Source of the DNA: Pseudevernia furfuracea
Taxonomy: Eukaryota; Ascomycota; Lecanoromycetes; Lecanorales; Parmeliaceae
DNA: 64,000 nt
NCBI GenBank assembly: GCA_022315425.1
Contig: JAIUPT010000033.1
Span: 1,054,001-1,118,000 of the forward strand
Reading direction: 5' to 3'
Made by a program: the position numbers and the translations under genes. The notes beneath the pieces are model-generated. The model was not told where the DNA came from, searched no databases, and worked only from the letters and a program-made list of their open reading frames with translations. Shown one piece after another: positions 1-11,730 of this stretch. Each line of letters starts with the position of its first letter. The stretch's first letter is position 1.

Positions 1-1138
1 ACAACCCTTAGATCGGGTCAGTGTCCGCGAACTCTGGCTCGGCAAACTTCGGTCTGCACTCGAAGAGTCCCTCACACCCCCGAGCTATTAAAGCAGTCCG
101 ACCCGTTCTACATGCATCAGAATATGCCTCACATTTTTCCATAATGCCCGGGGGATTGATCAACCCGAGAAGTTCCGCGGAAGAACCGATGCATATGTCT
201 CGGCCGACATGACCGGAGAAATCAATACAAAGCAGTGGAATGAAAACTTGGGGAAGATCGTTTCTTGAAATAGTAGGTCAATCTACAAAAAAAGCAGCCC
301 GATGAAAAAAGCACCTTACCGAGCAGCTGCGGCTTAATTCTCCGAAGTAAGTACTGCACATTTCACGGAATCATTGATAATTCTTGCTCACTCCGTCGAT
401 GGATGCTAAAACTCAACGATGATGGTTTTGATTTGGAACGAGATAGACTAGCAAGAGGAGATTTGATTGAAGAAATACCACAATGCGATGTTGCTACCGT
501 AATCACTCTACATCATTGCGCTTTGCTTTGAATCAAGACCGATGTGAGTTAATGCGTTTACTTTTGAGGGACGGACTGCCTACCTTGCTTGATAATAATT
601 GTTACTGACTTTCCTAAGGAATATGTTGGATAAAGATAACTATTATTGAGTGGACTGAGGAGGTCGGCACTGGACGTGGACTGAGGAGGTCGGCACTGGA
701 CGCCAAGATTCCTACGCTAAGACCTCGGAAAGCGTCCCGCCTAAAGAGCTACCTAGAAAATGCGCCTAGAACTCAGCGTGCTCAGCTATAGGGTCGCTTT
801 CCGAAGATAGAGTTAGGGCTACCACTAAAAAGGCGGTTCCTCAAACTAATATCGTCTAGAAACTGTTACCGGAACTCATAGCCCTCGGCAAGGTAATAAA
901 ATAAATAATGAAAAATTATCATCGCGATGTCCCACATTAAAGTAAAGTACACATCTACTTTAGCGTCAATCTTATATGACTGCCGGAATGCGCGGCAATG
1001 GCGCGTATCACGAACCCTCCTGTTCTGACTGCGTAAAATTCAAGTTGAACTCCTCTCACTTTTAGGTATGTCGCAAGCATCTAGATCGGGTCCGAGACCT
1101 TCACAGACAAGTGAGGCGATATGACTTAAACTGCATTA
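1..1138. other. Intergenic / upstream region with a 26-bp tandem duplication
   Basis: No convincing coding region is seen. The only open frames are short, without recognisable motifs. It holds a perfect 26-bp tandem duplication at 651-702 and is otherwise unremarkable AT-moderate sequence. Its 3' part presumably carries the promoter and leader of the gene starting at 1139. Confidence 0.6.
651..702. repeat. 26-bp perfect tandem duplication
   Basis: The unit starting tggactgagg and ending cactggacg occupies 651-676 and is repeated exactly at 677-702. It lies in non-coding DNA about 440 bp upstream of the first gene. No further copies were noticed. Confidence 0.95.
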
Positions 1139-3269
1139 ATGGCCGACATCGAGGAAGAAATCCAACCCGAGGCGCCGCTGCAAAGTCAAATGACCCATCA
1201 AGAGGCCCGAAATGGCAGCGGCGAACCGGGCAACGAGAACTTTGGATTGGAAGTACCCCCGGAATACCACAAGAAACGCAGACCTTGGTCCTCTCAAGGT
1301 TTCAAGACAATATTATCACCATCTCCTTTTTTTATCGACTCTCGGCGGGCCTCCAAGGATGACCTCAGCGTCGTTTCTGGTCCCGTCACTCCTAAACGAC
1401 CTAATGTCGTTCCTCGTGGTCTCAGTCTGCAGATGCCACCGAGAGACATCAGCAGCACAAGTACAGCAAATTTGACAAAGCGCATCCCCGTCTCGCCCAA
1501 ACCAGAGACCGCAGCATCATACCCTTCGCCTTCCTCTGTGCTACCCAGGAGATCGCGGGGCTTGGACTTCTCAAGAGCTGCGACAAATCTACATCATTCC
1601 ACACTGGCCGAGTCTTCTCCAGAATCTTCTCCCATTGTTGGGTCTCGAGGCAGCATGATGCCGCGGAAAGGCCTTTTTAGCCCACCAAGCAATCCTAATG
1701 TTCCAGAATCCCCAAATAGCGTACCAAACTCTCTTTGGTCTACGACGGCGATTGCGGAGAAAACAGGCCTATCAAGTTCCGTGGGAAGCTCTAGCGTGAT
1801 GGAGTACGATTCAGGGAGCACATCCTCAGATGGAGATGAAGTTATGGACAATGGGGAAGACGATGATACCATTCACATGACACCATATATCAATCAATTT
1901 GGGAATGGATTTGGCAACCCTTCTGGCTCGGTCGCATCAAGTCCTGGTGGAGACGTGATCGGTGCATTCTCTCCCGCAGCTTCTAAATTGATGAGCTACC
2001 AAAGACATCGCGTAAAGTCTCGGAAGAAAAGGATGAGCTCAAGTAGTGCCAGTGGACAAAGCTCCTTGCATAGCCCAGGGCCGTCGTCACCTCCTCTGCT
2101 GAGAAGCATTGAGAGCAGTTTGAGCATGAGTGGAGGATACTTTCTCGATGAGCCCTCAAAGAAAGAGATGAATTCAAGGCGGGAAAGCCTTAGTCTGGGC
2201 ACGAACGACATGCAGCTATCTGATGCGGAGCAAAGTGATGGTGAGGGGCTTCTCCGAATGCATTCGCATGAGGACGTGCCAATCCCAACACCGGTGACAC
2301 CAACTATGGATGATCGGAGGAACGTCATTCGAAGAGCAGTGACACGAAGGGGGAACATGCTGGTATGTCTGACCCCTGTGATAAACACCACTATCCGCTC
2401 TGTAATACCTCTTTGCTATATGCTCATACAGTCTCTAGCCGAAAACCAAGGGCTTCGCGCGCATCCGAGCTGCGCTTCTTGAAGAAGGAGCGCCTATCGA
2501 TAGTGAAGTCCGTAGAGAAGCCGAAGTGATTCGACAGGTTCGGGAGAGTGATGCCGATAGCGACATAAATCTCCACCCTTCGCAACCAACTACGACAGCA
2601 TCCTCGCCCAATCTGACTGCCACAGCCGGTCCATTGGATAGTCTGGAAAACACCTCTGAAGATCCGTCAATGAACATTGAAGATAACTTCAGTCGACGCT
2701 CCTCAAGTGCATTTTCGCATCAAGCCATCAGAAATTCTGGGGGCTCAACCTTCTGGAATAATTTTGACGAGCGGATGCGAACACCTCCACCGCCGCTCAT
2801 ACCAAGAGAGAGCTCTTCTGGTTTGTGTGACGAAATGAACATGGACACTCCGGTTGGATCCATGCAGTCCTCAAACCCACACCAAATGACTGCAAGGCCA
2901 TCTATCTCACAGGAGTCTCTGGCATCTACGACCCAGACTACCGTTTTTGAAATGCCGAAGAAAGGCAACAACAAGCGCATGCGGGACGATGATTTCGATC
3001 CGAATTACTTCAAACGTCGCGCGGTCTCGCCTGGGCTCAGCCTTCAGAACAGTCCAGTCTGTCCCCATTCGCCTTTACAGCGCGATGGCGGCTGGTGGGG
3101 CAGCTCAAAGGGTACCCGTGAGGTGCCTAGCGTCCATGTCTCTGGGGACAGGGTGAGCAGTACAGGCAGCAACGGCAGTATGAACGGGCCTGGAGGACCA
3201 TCAAAGCGGGTCGGATTGCAGGGGATGACTGATACCCACGACGGTTTGATGAACATGAGCATTGAGTAA
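1139..3269 (+). CDS. Ser/Pro-rich protein of unknown function with a conserved basic-helical block
   Basis: Two exons, 1139-2362 and 2439-3269, give 684 residues. The intron (donor GTATGT, acceptor CTAG) is placed because it joins MLVC-less ATG-CTG to PKTKGFARIR in frame and removes stops. I do not recognise a named function. Most of the protein is low-complexity and Ser/Pro-rich, with many SP/TP sites typical of proline-directed kinase targets, an acidic patch near residues 230-245, and a KSRKKR basic cluster near residue 295. The one structured-looking stretch is residues about 396-440, reading RRAVTRRGNMLPKTK, then GFARIRAALLEE, then a charged helix rich in E and R. This block is split by the intron, so a gene model without the intron would lose it. 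A nuclear regulatory role is only a guess. The start has no strong competitor in frame. Confidence 0.8.
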
Positions 3270-3575
3270 TGGGTAGAGGGTGCATGGCGGCCACTTTGCC
3301 TTTGTATTGCTACTAGATACCCCATTGGCGACTCCCTTTTTTGAAGCATAGAATACAGGCTCAGTATCAATAAGATCATCAAAGTCCCTTTTAGGTATAT
3401 AGCACTGCTGGAATCCGATCTTTAGCAATGTTCGTATCAATCGTTTGGTAGTCCGTAGATGTTCTGATCCTGTCCCAGACAGCAACTCCGTTCAACAACC
3501 ACACTCCTTTATCAACCCACCTCTGATTCGCAGGTGCGACACAAACAACATTCCGAACGAGTATTCCGACCCATC
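3270..3575. other. Short intergenic spacer between two + genes
   Basis: About 300 bp between the stop of the Ser-rich gene and the start of the capping protein gene. It must hold the 3' end of one and the promoter and leader of the other. No clear TATA box or repeat stands out. Confidence 0.5.
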
Positions 3576-4752
3576 ATGGCGGCGAACGATGTCGCAGCGG
3601 TCTCCGCATTCATCGAAGGCGCCCCGCCCGGAGAGGTATGCCCTTGACCAGAGTGCTACGCGTGTGACACGATCTGACGTACATCTCTTCAGCTAGCAGA
3701 TGTCGTCAACGGTACGCCCATGCCCCCTGCGTCTGGATCCCGAAGTTTTCCACCGTTCTCACACTCGTGTAGACGTCAGATCCCTGACCGAAGACGAGCC
3801 GACCCTCATCCAGAAAGCCCGCCCGGCATTTCAGAAGTACAACGAGGAACAATTGACCACCGTCAGACTGCCCGGCAGCGGTGGGGAGAATGCGAGTATA
3901 CAAGCAAGCCTACACATTCCAGGGTCGAAAAAGAGAAACGAGCAGAGTCTAATTGTGGGGGGAAATATCCAGGTCCTGATCAGCTCGTACAATTCGCTCG
4001 GCGGGGGGAGATACTACGATGTCGAAAGCCGGCGCTCGTTCGTGGTCGATCATATCACACAGGTACGAAGCGTGGCCCCACGACAGACAGCAAAGCAAAG
4101 CATACTCAGAAAAGGGGGGGAGGAAGCTGATAGGGGAGGCAGAAAGCGTCCGATGTGCAATCCCACGCTCTGGAGTCGGAACACGCAGACCTCATGTACG
4201 TTCCACGCCTCCAAGCGTCATCTACAAAAAACCTACTCCACCCACTAACTAACCCAACCCCCCTTCCTTCCCAGAGCCTCCCTCTCCAAAACCCTCGCCA
4301 CCCACGCCCGCGAGCACTACCCCACCGCCACCCACGCCGTCTTCCCCACCACCTCCTCCTCTCTCGCCATCCTCCTCGTCTCAAACAAGTACTCCCCCTC
4401 CAACTTCTGGAACGGCCGCCTCCGCACGATTTACCTCTACCACCCACCCACCACCACTCTGACCGGCACCCTCAAGTGCGATGTCCACTACTACGAAGAC
4501 GGAAACGTGCGGTTACTCACCACGAAAACGCTCGCTTCTACCGCGACCGCGGCGTCGGCGAGCGAGATCATGAAGACGGTTGCGAAGGTTGAGAAGGGAT
4601 GGCAGGAGGAGCTGAACAGGGGGTTTGGCAGGTTGAGTGAGGGCGAGTTTAAAAGTCTGAGGAGGCAGTTGCCCGTTACGAGACAGAAGGTGGAATGGGA
4701 GAAAGTGACAAGTTATCGGGCGGGAAAGGAGATTGGTGGTGGGAGGCGGTAG
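3576..4752 (+). CDS. cap1: F-actin capping protein, alpha subunit
   Basis: Five exons (3576-3635, 3693-3711, 3773-4062, 4143-4195, 4275-4752) encode 299 residues. With a beta subunit the product forms the heterodimer that caps barbed ends of actin filaments at cortical patches. The N-terminus MAANDVAAVSAFIEGAPPGE followed by LADVVN, then SLTEDEPTLIQKARPAF and KYNEEQLTTVRLPG, matches the CapZ-alpha family. The central part has DVHYYEDGNVRLLTTK, and the C-terminal helix ends in KEIGGGRR, the region that contacts actin. Length is slightly above the usual 260-290. The second exon is only 19 nt. The introns are 57-80 nt. The gene converges on the ubiquitin protease gene, with 162 bp between the two stop codons. 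Confidence 0.93.
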
Positions 4753-4914
4753 AGAATAGAGAAGATATTTCTATGCCATGAAGAGGCTCAAAATTAGTCA
4801 AGGTCAGTCATGAGACGCTAAAATGCTACGCAATGGGGGCTCTGTGGCCCAAACGCCATCCCGATGCAAAACCCTCGGATCCCTGTCGTAACTCAGTCCA
4901 AACCATATCGAACA

Positions 4915-7900
4915 TCATCGTGCAACAGCTCTCCCATAGAACACCAAGTACGCTTGCTCATTCTGAAGCTTCTGATCTGGCTTCAGCTTATTAGGATCAA
5001 AATCAGTAACCCTTTCATCGTCGAATTTGCGCCAGATGTTACCTCTCGCAGCGTCTCTAACGAGTGATATATAGTGACCGCCGTTTCCCGAAGTGCCTAT
5101 GTGTCTCATGACAGCGTAAGCATCGTAAAGGTAAGGTGGCGTTGTTGCTGCGTCTCTAATGGGCTCATCCATCCTTGAGTGATCATGAGCTTCTTTGGAG
5201 GCTTGAGGAATCATGTAGGATTCCATGTTCAGGCCAAATAGTGGAAAGCCGATGGGCGTATGTACTTTTCTCGCACTCTGACCCTTTTGCATCTCGAAGC
5301 GCTTGAAGTGCACCACTAAAAACTGCGGCGCTCTCGTAATAGTGATCTGCTTTGTAGCCTCCCTCTCACATTTGCAATGTGGGCACTTCCACACCTCGTC
5401 CCCACTGAGCCTCTCTTCTTGGCAGTAGCTGCGTAGGCAATCATGAATGTCCCAAGGTCGTCTGCCGGAGGAGCGTGGGATCTCAACACTAATGCTGTAG
5501 AAGGCCTCGTAGGTGGTAGAGGTATTTTGGCAAGTCGTGCAACGGAGCCGCGAAGCGTGTTGGCCTGCGAAGAGGTCGGAGATCCAGGATTTCTCACGGT
5601 GCGTGTAGCGGTTCCACTCTATTCTCGAAACGGTCTGGATAGGCATACGCTCACGGTCCATCTCTTCTTTCAAAGTGAGGGGTCGTAAGGGGGTACGGCT
5701 CCAGTTCTCGTTGAGATCTTCGTGCAAGCAGTCAACTAGGAAATCAAAAAATTCCTTGGCATCCTGCTGGCGGTCCACACCCCATTCTTTATTGAGTCGA
5801 GCGCAGAAGCTACGCAAGGAGCTCGGACGGATAGCTTGGACGTCGTCTTTCCAAAGGCTACGAATGAGATTGGCATATATGCCGGGCATGATACCGTTAG
5901 AGCCTTTCCAGTTCTTTTGAGTTTGGTCCTTCCATTTGTTGTCTAGGAAATAATGCGACAGGGGTATGGTGGCGAGAAGGCACTGAATGGTGGCATTCAT
6001 GTAGCAGGTCACACTGAAGTTGATTAGGCCAGTTCTCGGGAGTTTTAGGTAGTGAGAGATCGATCTCGACGTGTATAATGGATGTTGTCTGGATGAGGAC
6101 TGTCGGGAAGTGGGAGAAAATTGTGTAGAATCTCTTTCAGACACACCACTGTAGCTGGGCCGTGGGACGGCAGGAGGTGGCCGCGACGGTACACTGGGTA
6201 GCGAGCGTGGCGGAGGCGGCGGCATTGGCTGTCGTGATCGTGGTGGAGGTGGAGGCAATGAGACCATCATTGACTGCTGCCCTGGTGAAACTTCGGGAAA
6301 CCTTCTTAGGAAGTCCTCGTAAGTTTGAACGAAGGGTGATTTGGGCTCGTCGCTGTTCGAATCTGTGTCACCATCGCTTTGGGCGTGTTGATAATCCGCT
6401 GGGTCGACCTCCTCTCTCGATGCTGTCTCTAGCCACGACTTCTCTTCGTCGGGGTTGAGTGGCTTCTGATCCCTGAGTCTACGCTTTCGCACCTCTAAGC
6501 TCGAATTCGCACTTGCCATGGGAACGCGTCCCATTGGCCGTCCTGGTTTTCTTGAAACTGTTCGAGATCCAATCAAAGCAGCAGTATTAGAAATAATAAG
6601 AGCTTGAGGGCCCACAAGTTCAGTCCAGGCTACAAGGCCCCCTTTCAGCATTACGGGTGGTCTGTGCAGCGGCTTGTATGCGTTGAATTCGTACAGTGTA
6701 TCATGAAGAGCTCTCAATGCATCAGCTTCGGTCCCAGTGGGAGGGCCAGTAAGGAATCCAGTCGAAGAGGTCTTCCGATCATAGTAGACAACTAGATCGT
6801 ATTCGTCTCTCCGCTCAAAAAGAGACAACTCAGCTTCGGGCGAAACGACCAGTCGTTCTTCCAATTCCTCGGCCGAAAGCCCTGCTTTTAGACCCAAAGG
6901 CTCGACGCACATGATTGAATTAGCAAATATGTGGCCCTGGTCATACTCTTCACGACCCTGAACAGCAATCAGAAGAACACCGGAAGTCTGGAGACTCTCA
7001 TAAAGCTCAGGTGCGGAGATTGACGTTTTGTGCCGCATCTGTGCAAACAAGGTCTGCGCAAGCGGGATCCCTTCAAAGCTCGCGCTCGATCTCGTAGATT
7101 GAGAATAAGTAGTCGATGACGATAATTGCCCAGAAAATCGTTTGACAGACTGCGGAGAATGTGGGTCCATTCCAATTATGCTCCGCTTCCTATTGAGTGT
7201 GGGCATGTCTGCCTGGACAATGCTTTTGGAAGGATTATAGGCAGGACTCGGTGCTCTTGGTAAACGTGTCTCTGTCGCGAGGTTCAGGGGTATCTTTGGA
7301 GGTGGTGGAGGAAGTTTTGGAGGTGGAGGGAATGTTGGTAGTTGCATGTCACGCGGCCCCGAAGGCTTTCCAGGCGAAGGTGGCCCTCCGGACTGTGGAG
7401 GGATGTAAGCAAGTGAAGACGAGTCCTCAGAAGACGATGGCGTATATTCTGTAGGAGAAGGTATATCGACGGAGCCATTGTGTGATACCTTGCGCTGTCC
7501 TTCTGCAGGCGCTGCTGACACATTCTTTCGTTGCACTCTGAGTTGGGAAAAGCGCTCGGCAAGAGCATCGTCAGAAGTAGGACGAGGAGATGCACCACGA
7601 GAGTTTGATTCGGCTTGAAGTCCCAACGGCTTGGGACGCACTACTGGCCGGTCTCTTTGCGGTGTTAACGACGCCTGGGGCTGGGGTTGATACAGCCCAG
7701 ATATTCGAGGCGTAGTTTGCGATGAAGGGAGGAACAGCTCATCCGTCACTCTGTTACTTGTGATCGGGGTGTCCGGCATTGAAAGAGGTCGTTGACGGCC
7801 ATTGGAAAGTTGGCTTGTATCTGAATAACTTGACGAAGGACGCGACGACGAATAATGGTCTGACGGTCTGACACCGCTCTTCGCATTGTCTTCGACGATT

Positions 7901-8544
7901 ACATTATATATTTGCCTCAACATTTCGTGTTGCGTCGCGTTTTGCTGCAAACATCGTCAGCGTTCTGCTCCTGACTCGCAGTCTCTTACAGGCCATTTTC
8001 ACAGGAATGAATGCCTGACTAGAAGCTCTTGTCACTGACCTTGCGCAAGGACTTGTATATTTGTTGCCAATCTCTTCGGCCATTCAATGCGGGAAAGTCT
8101 TTGTGCTTTGGTATGATGTTGAGCAGCAGTTCTGAACCAACGAGGTATTCCACATATGCCCCGTCAAGTCGCTTGAAGCTGACATACGTCTCAACCTGGG
8201 CTGTAGATTCCTGCGCACGGCTCAACAGGGACCGAATCTAGACTGTGTAAGTTAAGGCTCACACAAAAGCGTAGAGACTCGAAAGATGTGCATATATCAC
8301 TGTAGAGTCGACGTACCGGCAGGCGAGGGTCCATGTTCCTCACGGAAGCATTCGCCTTGCCCTGTAGGTCCTTGATATGTGAAAACCGGGCATTCGAAGG
8401 ACCGGTGACGTTCATAGTGGAGTTGGTGCGTTGCCTATCAGTCCAGCTTGGTGAACTTGGATAGACAGCGCTCTGCCGATTCGATGGTACATAGGCATTG
8501 GACTGTGGGAAGACACGACCGTTGGGAGCGTCTTTGATCGTCAT
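4915..8544 (-). CDS. Ubiquitin carboxyl-terminal hydrolase, Doa4/USP8-like (USP8-dimer-like, rhodanese-like, USP domains)
   Basis: Three exons on the minus strand (8544-8317, 8237-8040, 7944-4915) give 1151 residues. It is expected to remove ubiquitin from substrates, as Doa4 does on cargo at the multivesicular body. The N-terminus (about 75-142) resembles the USP8 dimerisation/MIT-like domain (ELLLNIIPKHKDF). A long Pro/Ser linker follows. A rhodanese-like domain sits at about 455-590, but its active-site loop reads VVYYDRK, without the catalytic Cys. The C-terminal USP domain (about 770-1150) has the Cys box NFSVTCYMNATIQC with Cys at about 789, a CxxC pair in RCTTCQ and another in KCPHCK (zinc ribbon), and the His box GGHYISLV with His at about 1099. 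The residue two before the Cys is Val, where USPs normally have the oxyanion-hole Asn. The last acceptor choice (7944) is slightly uncertain. Confidence 0.9.
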
Positions 8545-9126
8545 GATAGGTAGCTGATTCCTTGCCCGTCGTCAGAGTCACCGGAGGTCCAGGCACTTAA
8601 GGCCTGTACCCATAGCGCTCCTCGCAGATTAATCCGTAGAGTGGTTGAAAGCGAATGGGAATGCGTTGAGGGCGATGAGTCTGCCTGCTTCATGAGTCAC
8701 TGCCGCTAGAACGTTGGGGATTTAAAGCGCTGTAGCTTTTCTTCAAGGTGTTGCTTGATAAAGAGTGTCGGCGCTTGTAGAACAGGCATCAAAATGAGAG
8801 TTGAGATGCATCCATATTCCATATTCCATTGTTTGCGAACTCGACCTTCTTCACCAGGCGTCATCTCGAACTTACTTTACATACAGTACCCGCAGCGGGC
8901 GCTAAAATTCGCCCCGAAGGCTCCGTCATGCCAAGACTTTTTGAGGCTCAAGTCTCGACGACAGCCTGGACCATCAACTTAAGCCCGAGACTGCCTGCCT
9001 ACTCTCTCAACATCAATCGCTGTCTCTCTCTCAAAGCGTAACAGAAGGCTCACCGAGATAGGGGACTGCAAATCTCCTTCCAGAGCCCACGAAATTTTTT
9101 ATTCAGCTCGGGATATTCATAGCAGC
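8545..9126. promoter_or_regulatory. Divergent promoter region: ubiquitin protease (-) / vps27 (+)
   Basis: This 582-bp gap separates the starts of two divergently transcribed genes that act at the same step, sorting and deubiquitination of cargo at endosomes. No obvious coding sequence lies in it. Pyrimidine-rich runs (tgcctactctctcaac, tgtctctctctc) lie about 110-130 bp upstream of the vps27 start, as is common in fungal promoters. Confidence 0.5.
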
Positions 9127-11414
9127 ATGGCGAGCTGGTTTGCATCCAATTCCGCCCTTGATGAGCAGATCGAAAAGGCGACCTCGTCCAGCTTGGAGGA
9201 TATTGCGCTGAATTTAGAGGTCTCTGACATCATTCGGTCCAAAAGTGTCCAGCCAAAGGAGGCCATGAGATCGCTGAAGCGACGGATAGGACACAAGAAC
9301 CCGAATGTTCAATTAGCGACCTTGAAGGTAGGGCTTTCAACACACCGTTATGTTTAGGCCCCAGTCGGGGGAACTGACAGAACGTGCAGCTCACAGATAC
9401 ATGTGTTAAGAATGGAGGGTCGCACTTCTTGGCAGAGATCGCCTCAAGAGAGTTTATGGACAATCTGACGTCCCTGTTGAAAGCATATGGTAGTGCTGCG
9501 CCGAACGACGACGTGAAGGCCAAGATCTTAGAACTTGTACAGGTCTGGGCGAGCGGCACAGAAGGTCGGAGCGACGCGTCCTATATTGGAGAAACGTACA
9601 GGACACTCCAAAGAGAAGGCTTTCGGTTTCCTCCAAAGGTCGAGATGTCCAGCAGTATGCTCGATAGCAGCGCTGTAAGTAATGCTGTGCTATAACTCAC
9701 AGCAAGAGGCTGATTCGAGAACAGCCACCTGAGTGGATAGACTCAGACGTTTGCATGCGATGTCGAACAGCATTCAGCTTCACGAATCGAAAGCATCATT
9801 GCCGAAACTGTGGGAATGTGTTCGACGCTCTATGCTCTACAAAAACGATACCGTTGCCGCATCTGGGAATCATGCAAGCTGTGAGGGTTGATGACGGGTG
9901 CTACGCCAAGTTGACAGACAAGTCTCGCAACGGGCCTCTTCCAGAAAGGTCACTTGCCAAAGGGAATGCAAGCATAATAAGACACCGTAGTCCGATGCAG
10001 CCCCGTGATGCCCGAGTTGATGAAGGGTTTGATGATGATCTGAAGAGAGCGCTACAGATGAGCCTTGAGGAAGTCAAAGGACACTCTGGCGCTGGGTACG
10101 TCCCCCAATCTCAATTACAAGCACAACGAAAGTCTCCAATAATCGACGGACCGTCAAAGGCTTCGAAGCCACCAGAAGAGGAGGAAGATCCCGATTTGAA
10201 AGCCGCAATTGCAGCGTCGATCAAAGAGATGGAGGAGCAAAAGAAAAGGCACGCTGCGAATTTGAAGAAGCAGGCCTCAAGTAACACGGCAACTGCAAAC
10301 GCTGACGTGGCAATGCCAAACACCAAATATGAGCTGACTCCCGTCGAAGCCGAAAACATTAATCTCTTTTCCACCCTTGTCGATCGGTTGCAGCATCAGC
10401 CACCAGGTACAGTCTTAAGAGAGCCCCAAATCCAGGAGTTGTACGAAGGCATCGGAGCTTTGAGGCCAAAGCTTGCGAGATCATACGGAGAGACAATGAG
10501 TAAACATGGTGAGTGCCGGCATCTTGACAAAGCCGTCCTCGCTGACATCCTCAGATACTCTCCTCGATCTGCACTCCAAGCTAGCCACTGTTGTTCGGTA
10601 CTACGACCGGATGTTGGAAGATCGTCTCTCGAATACTTACAGTCAGCACAGTCTAGGAGGCTATGGGGTCAGATCACATGCAGCACAATCTATGTATCCT
10701 ACGATACCTACAGAAGCGCCAAACGGCCAAGGTGGAGCAGAGAGCTATTACAACATGAACGGCGCACCACCACAGATGGATACATACGCCCTTCCTCAAT
10801 CGCAATATAGCAATCATCCTCCGCCTCAGTCAAAATATACCCAACGTGACAGGACACCCTCGAATACATCATCTACTTACGATCAGCGCCTGCAGCACAA
10901 CGCCCAAGCACCTCAACGAGCGTCCAGCTTACAAAGCTACCCACGCTCGCCAAATCAGATGCAGGAACCATCCTACTACCCTCCCAGTCAGCCTCAAAAT
11001 CACCAGCAATACCAACCATCACCCATGGAACCACCTCCGCAAACGCCTACGATGGAAAATCCAGCCGCAGCATATTACAACCAAAGCCAACCGCAGATCT
11101 CACCCCCTCACTCGTATCCACAACAGCAAGCAAGTAACAACAATTATGCCTCGGCGCCATCTCCAGAACAGAGCCACCCAAATTTGCCCCAACAACAGCA
11201 AACCTATCCACCTCAACAGCACGCTCTGCCACCACCCCAGCCACAACAACAACATTTGTACTGGCAACAACCGCAAACCCCCGCCTTGCAGCCAACGCAA
11301 AGCTACAACGCACCTTACCCGTCGATGAATGCATATACGCAAGATTCTTTCCCTGCAGCTCCGAACCATCAACCACAACCAAAGCAAGTGGAGGAACAGC
11401 TGATAGAACTTTGA
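9127..11414 (+). CDS. vps27: Vps27/Hrs-type ESCRT-0 subunit (VHS, FYVE, UIMs)
   Basis: Four exons (9127-9327, 9390-9674, 9725-10508, 10555-11414) give 709 residues. Vps27 binds PI3P and ubiquitinated cargo on endosomes and recruits ESCRT-I. A VHS domain occupies about residues 1-150 (MASWFASNSALDEQIEKATS). A FYVE zinc finger follows the third exon boundary: WIDSDVC, CRTAFSF, then RKHHCRNCG, the PI3P-binding R(R/K)HHCR motif. Two ubiquitin-interacting motifs are visible, DLKRALQMSLEEVK and DLKAAIAASIKEM, followed by a GAT-like helical segment. The last 250 residues are Pro/Gln/Tyr-rich. The protein ends in EEQLIEL, a clathrin-box-like tail as in yeast Vps27. The third exon start at 9725 is forced by frame, since other acceptors give stops or an intron too short. 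Confidence 0.95.
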
Positions 11415-11730
11415 CCGTACAGTACCCTGCATAATTTGGCGTGTTTGAAAATGTTTGGCCAATGCAAAATGTACGATAAGCGCTACGACAAGCGAGTATG
11501 CAGGGTAGCTTTTAGGATCATAATGGATGATGGATGGTGACGTGATAGAAATTCGCACTTGATTGAACTATGTCCGTATACTTCACATGATGCCGCTCCT
11601 TGAAGAGTTATAAATCTCGATTTCATTGGGTATCATTTCTCTAAGACCTTGTACGCCACCTAAACCCAGAAGGTGCATCTTTTACACATGAACGATTACC
11701 CGCCTCTTGACATCTCACTTTTGGAGATCT
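11415..11730. other. Convergent 3' region between vps27 and dop1
   Basis: The 316 bp between two stop codons must hold both 3' UTRs and polyadenylation sites. No coding sequence or structured repeat was seen. Confidence 0.5.

Noticed and set aside
1594..2391. Minus-strand frames antisense to the first gene
   Set aside because: Composition mirrors the Ser-rich sense strand; no start context, introns or homology-like motifs.
4106..4592. Open frames of 113 and 145 residues on both strands inside the capping protein gene
   Set aside because: They are Arg- or Pro/His-rich shadows of the CT-rich coding exon and its intron, with no motif of their own.
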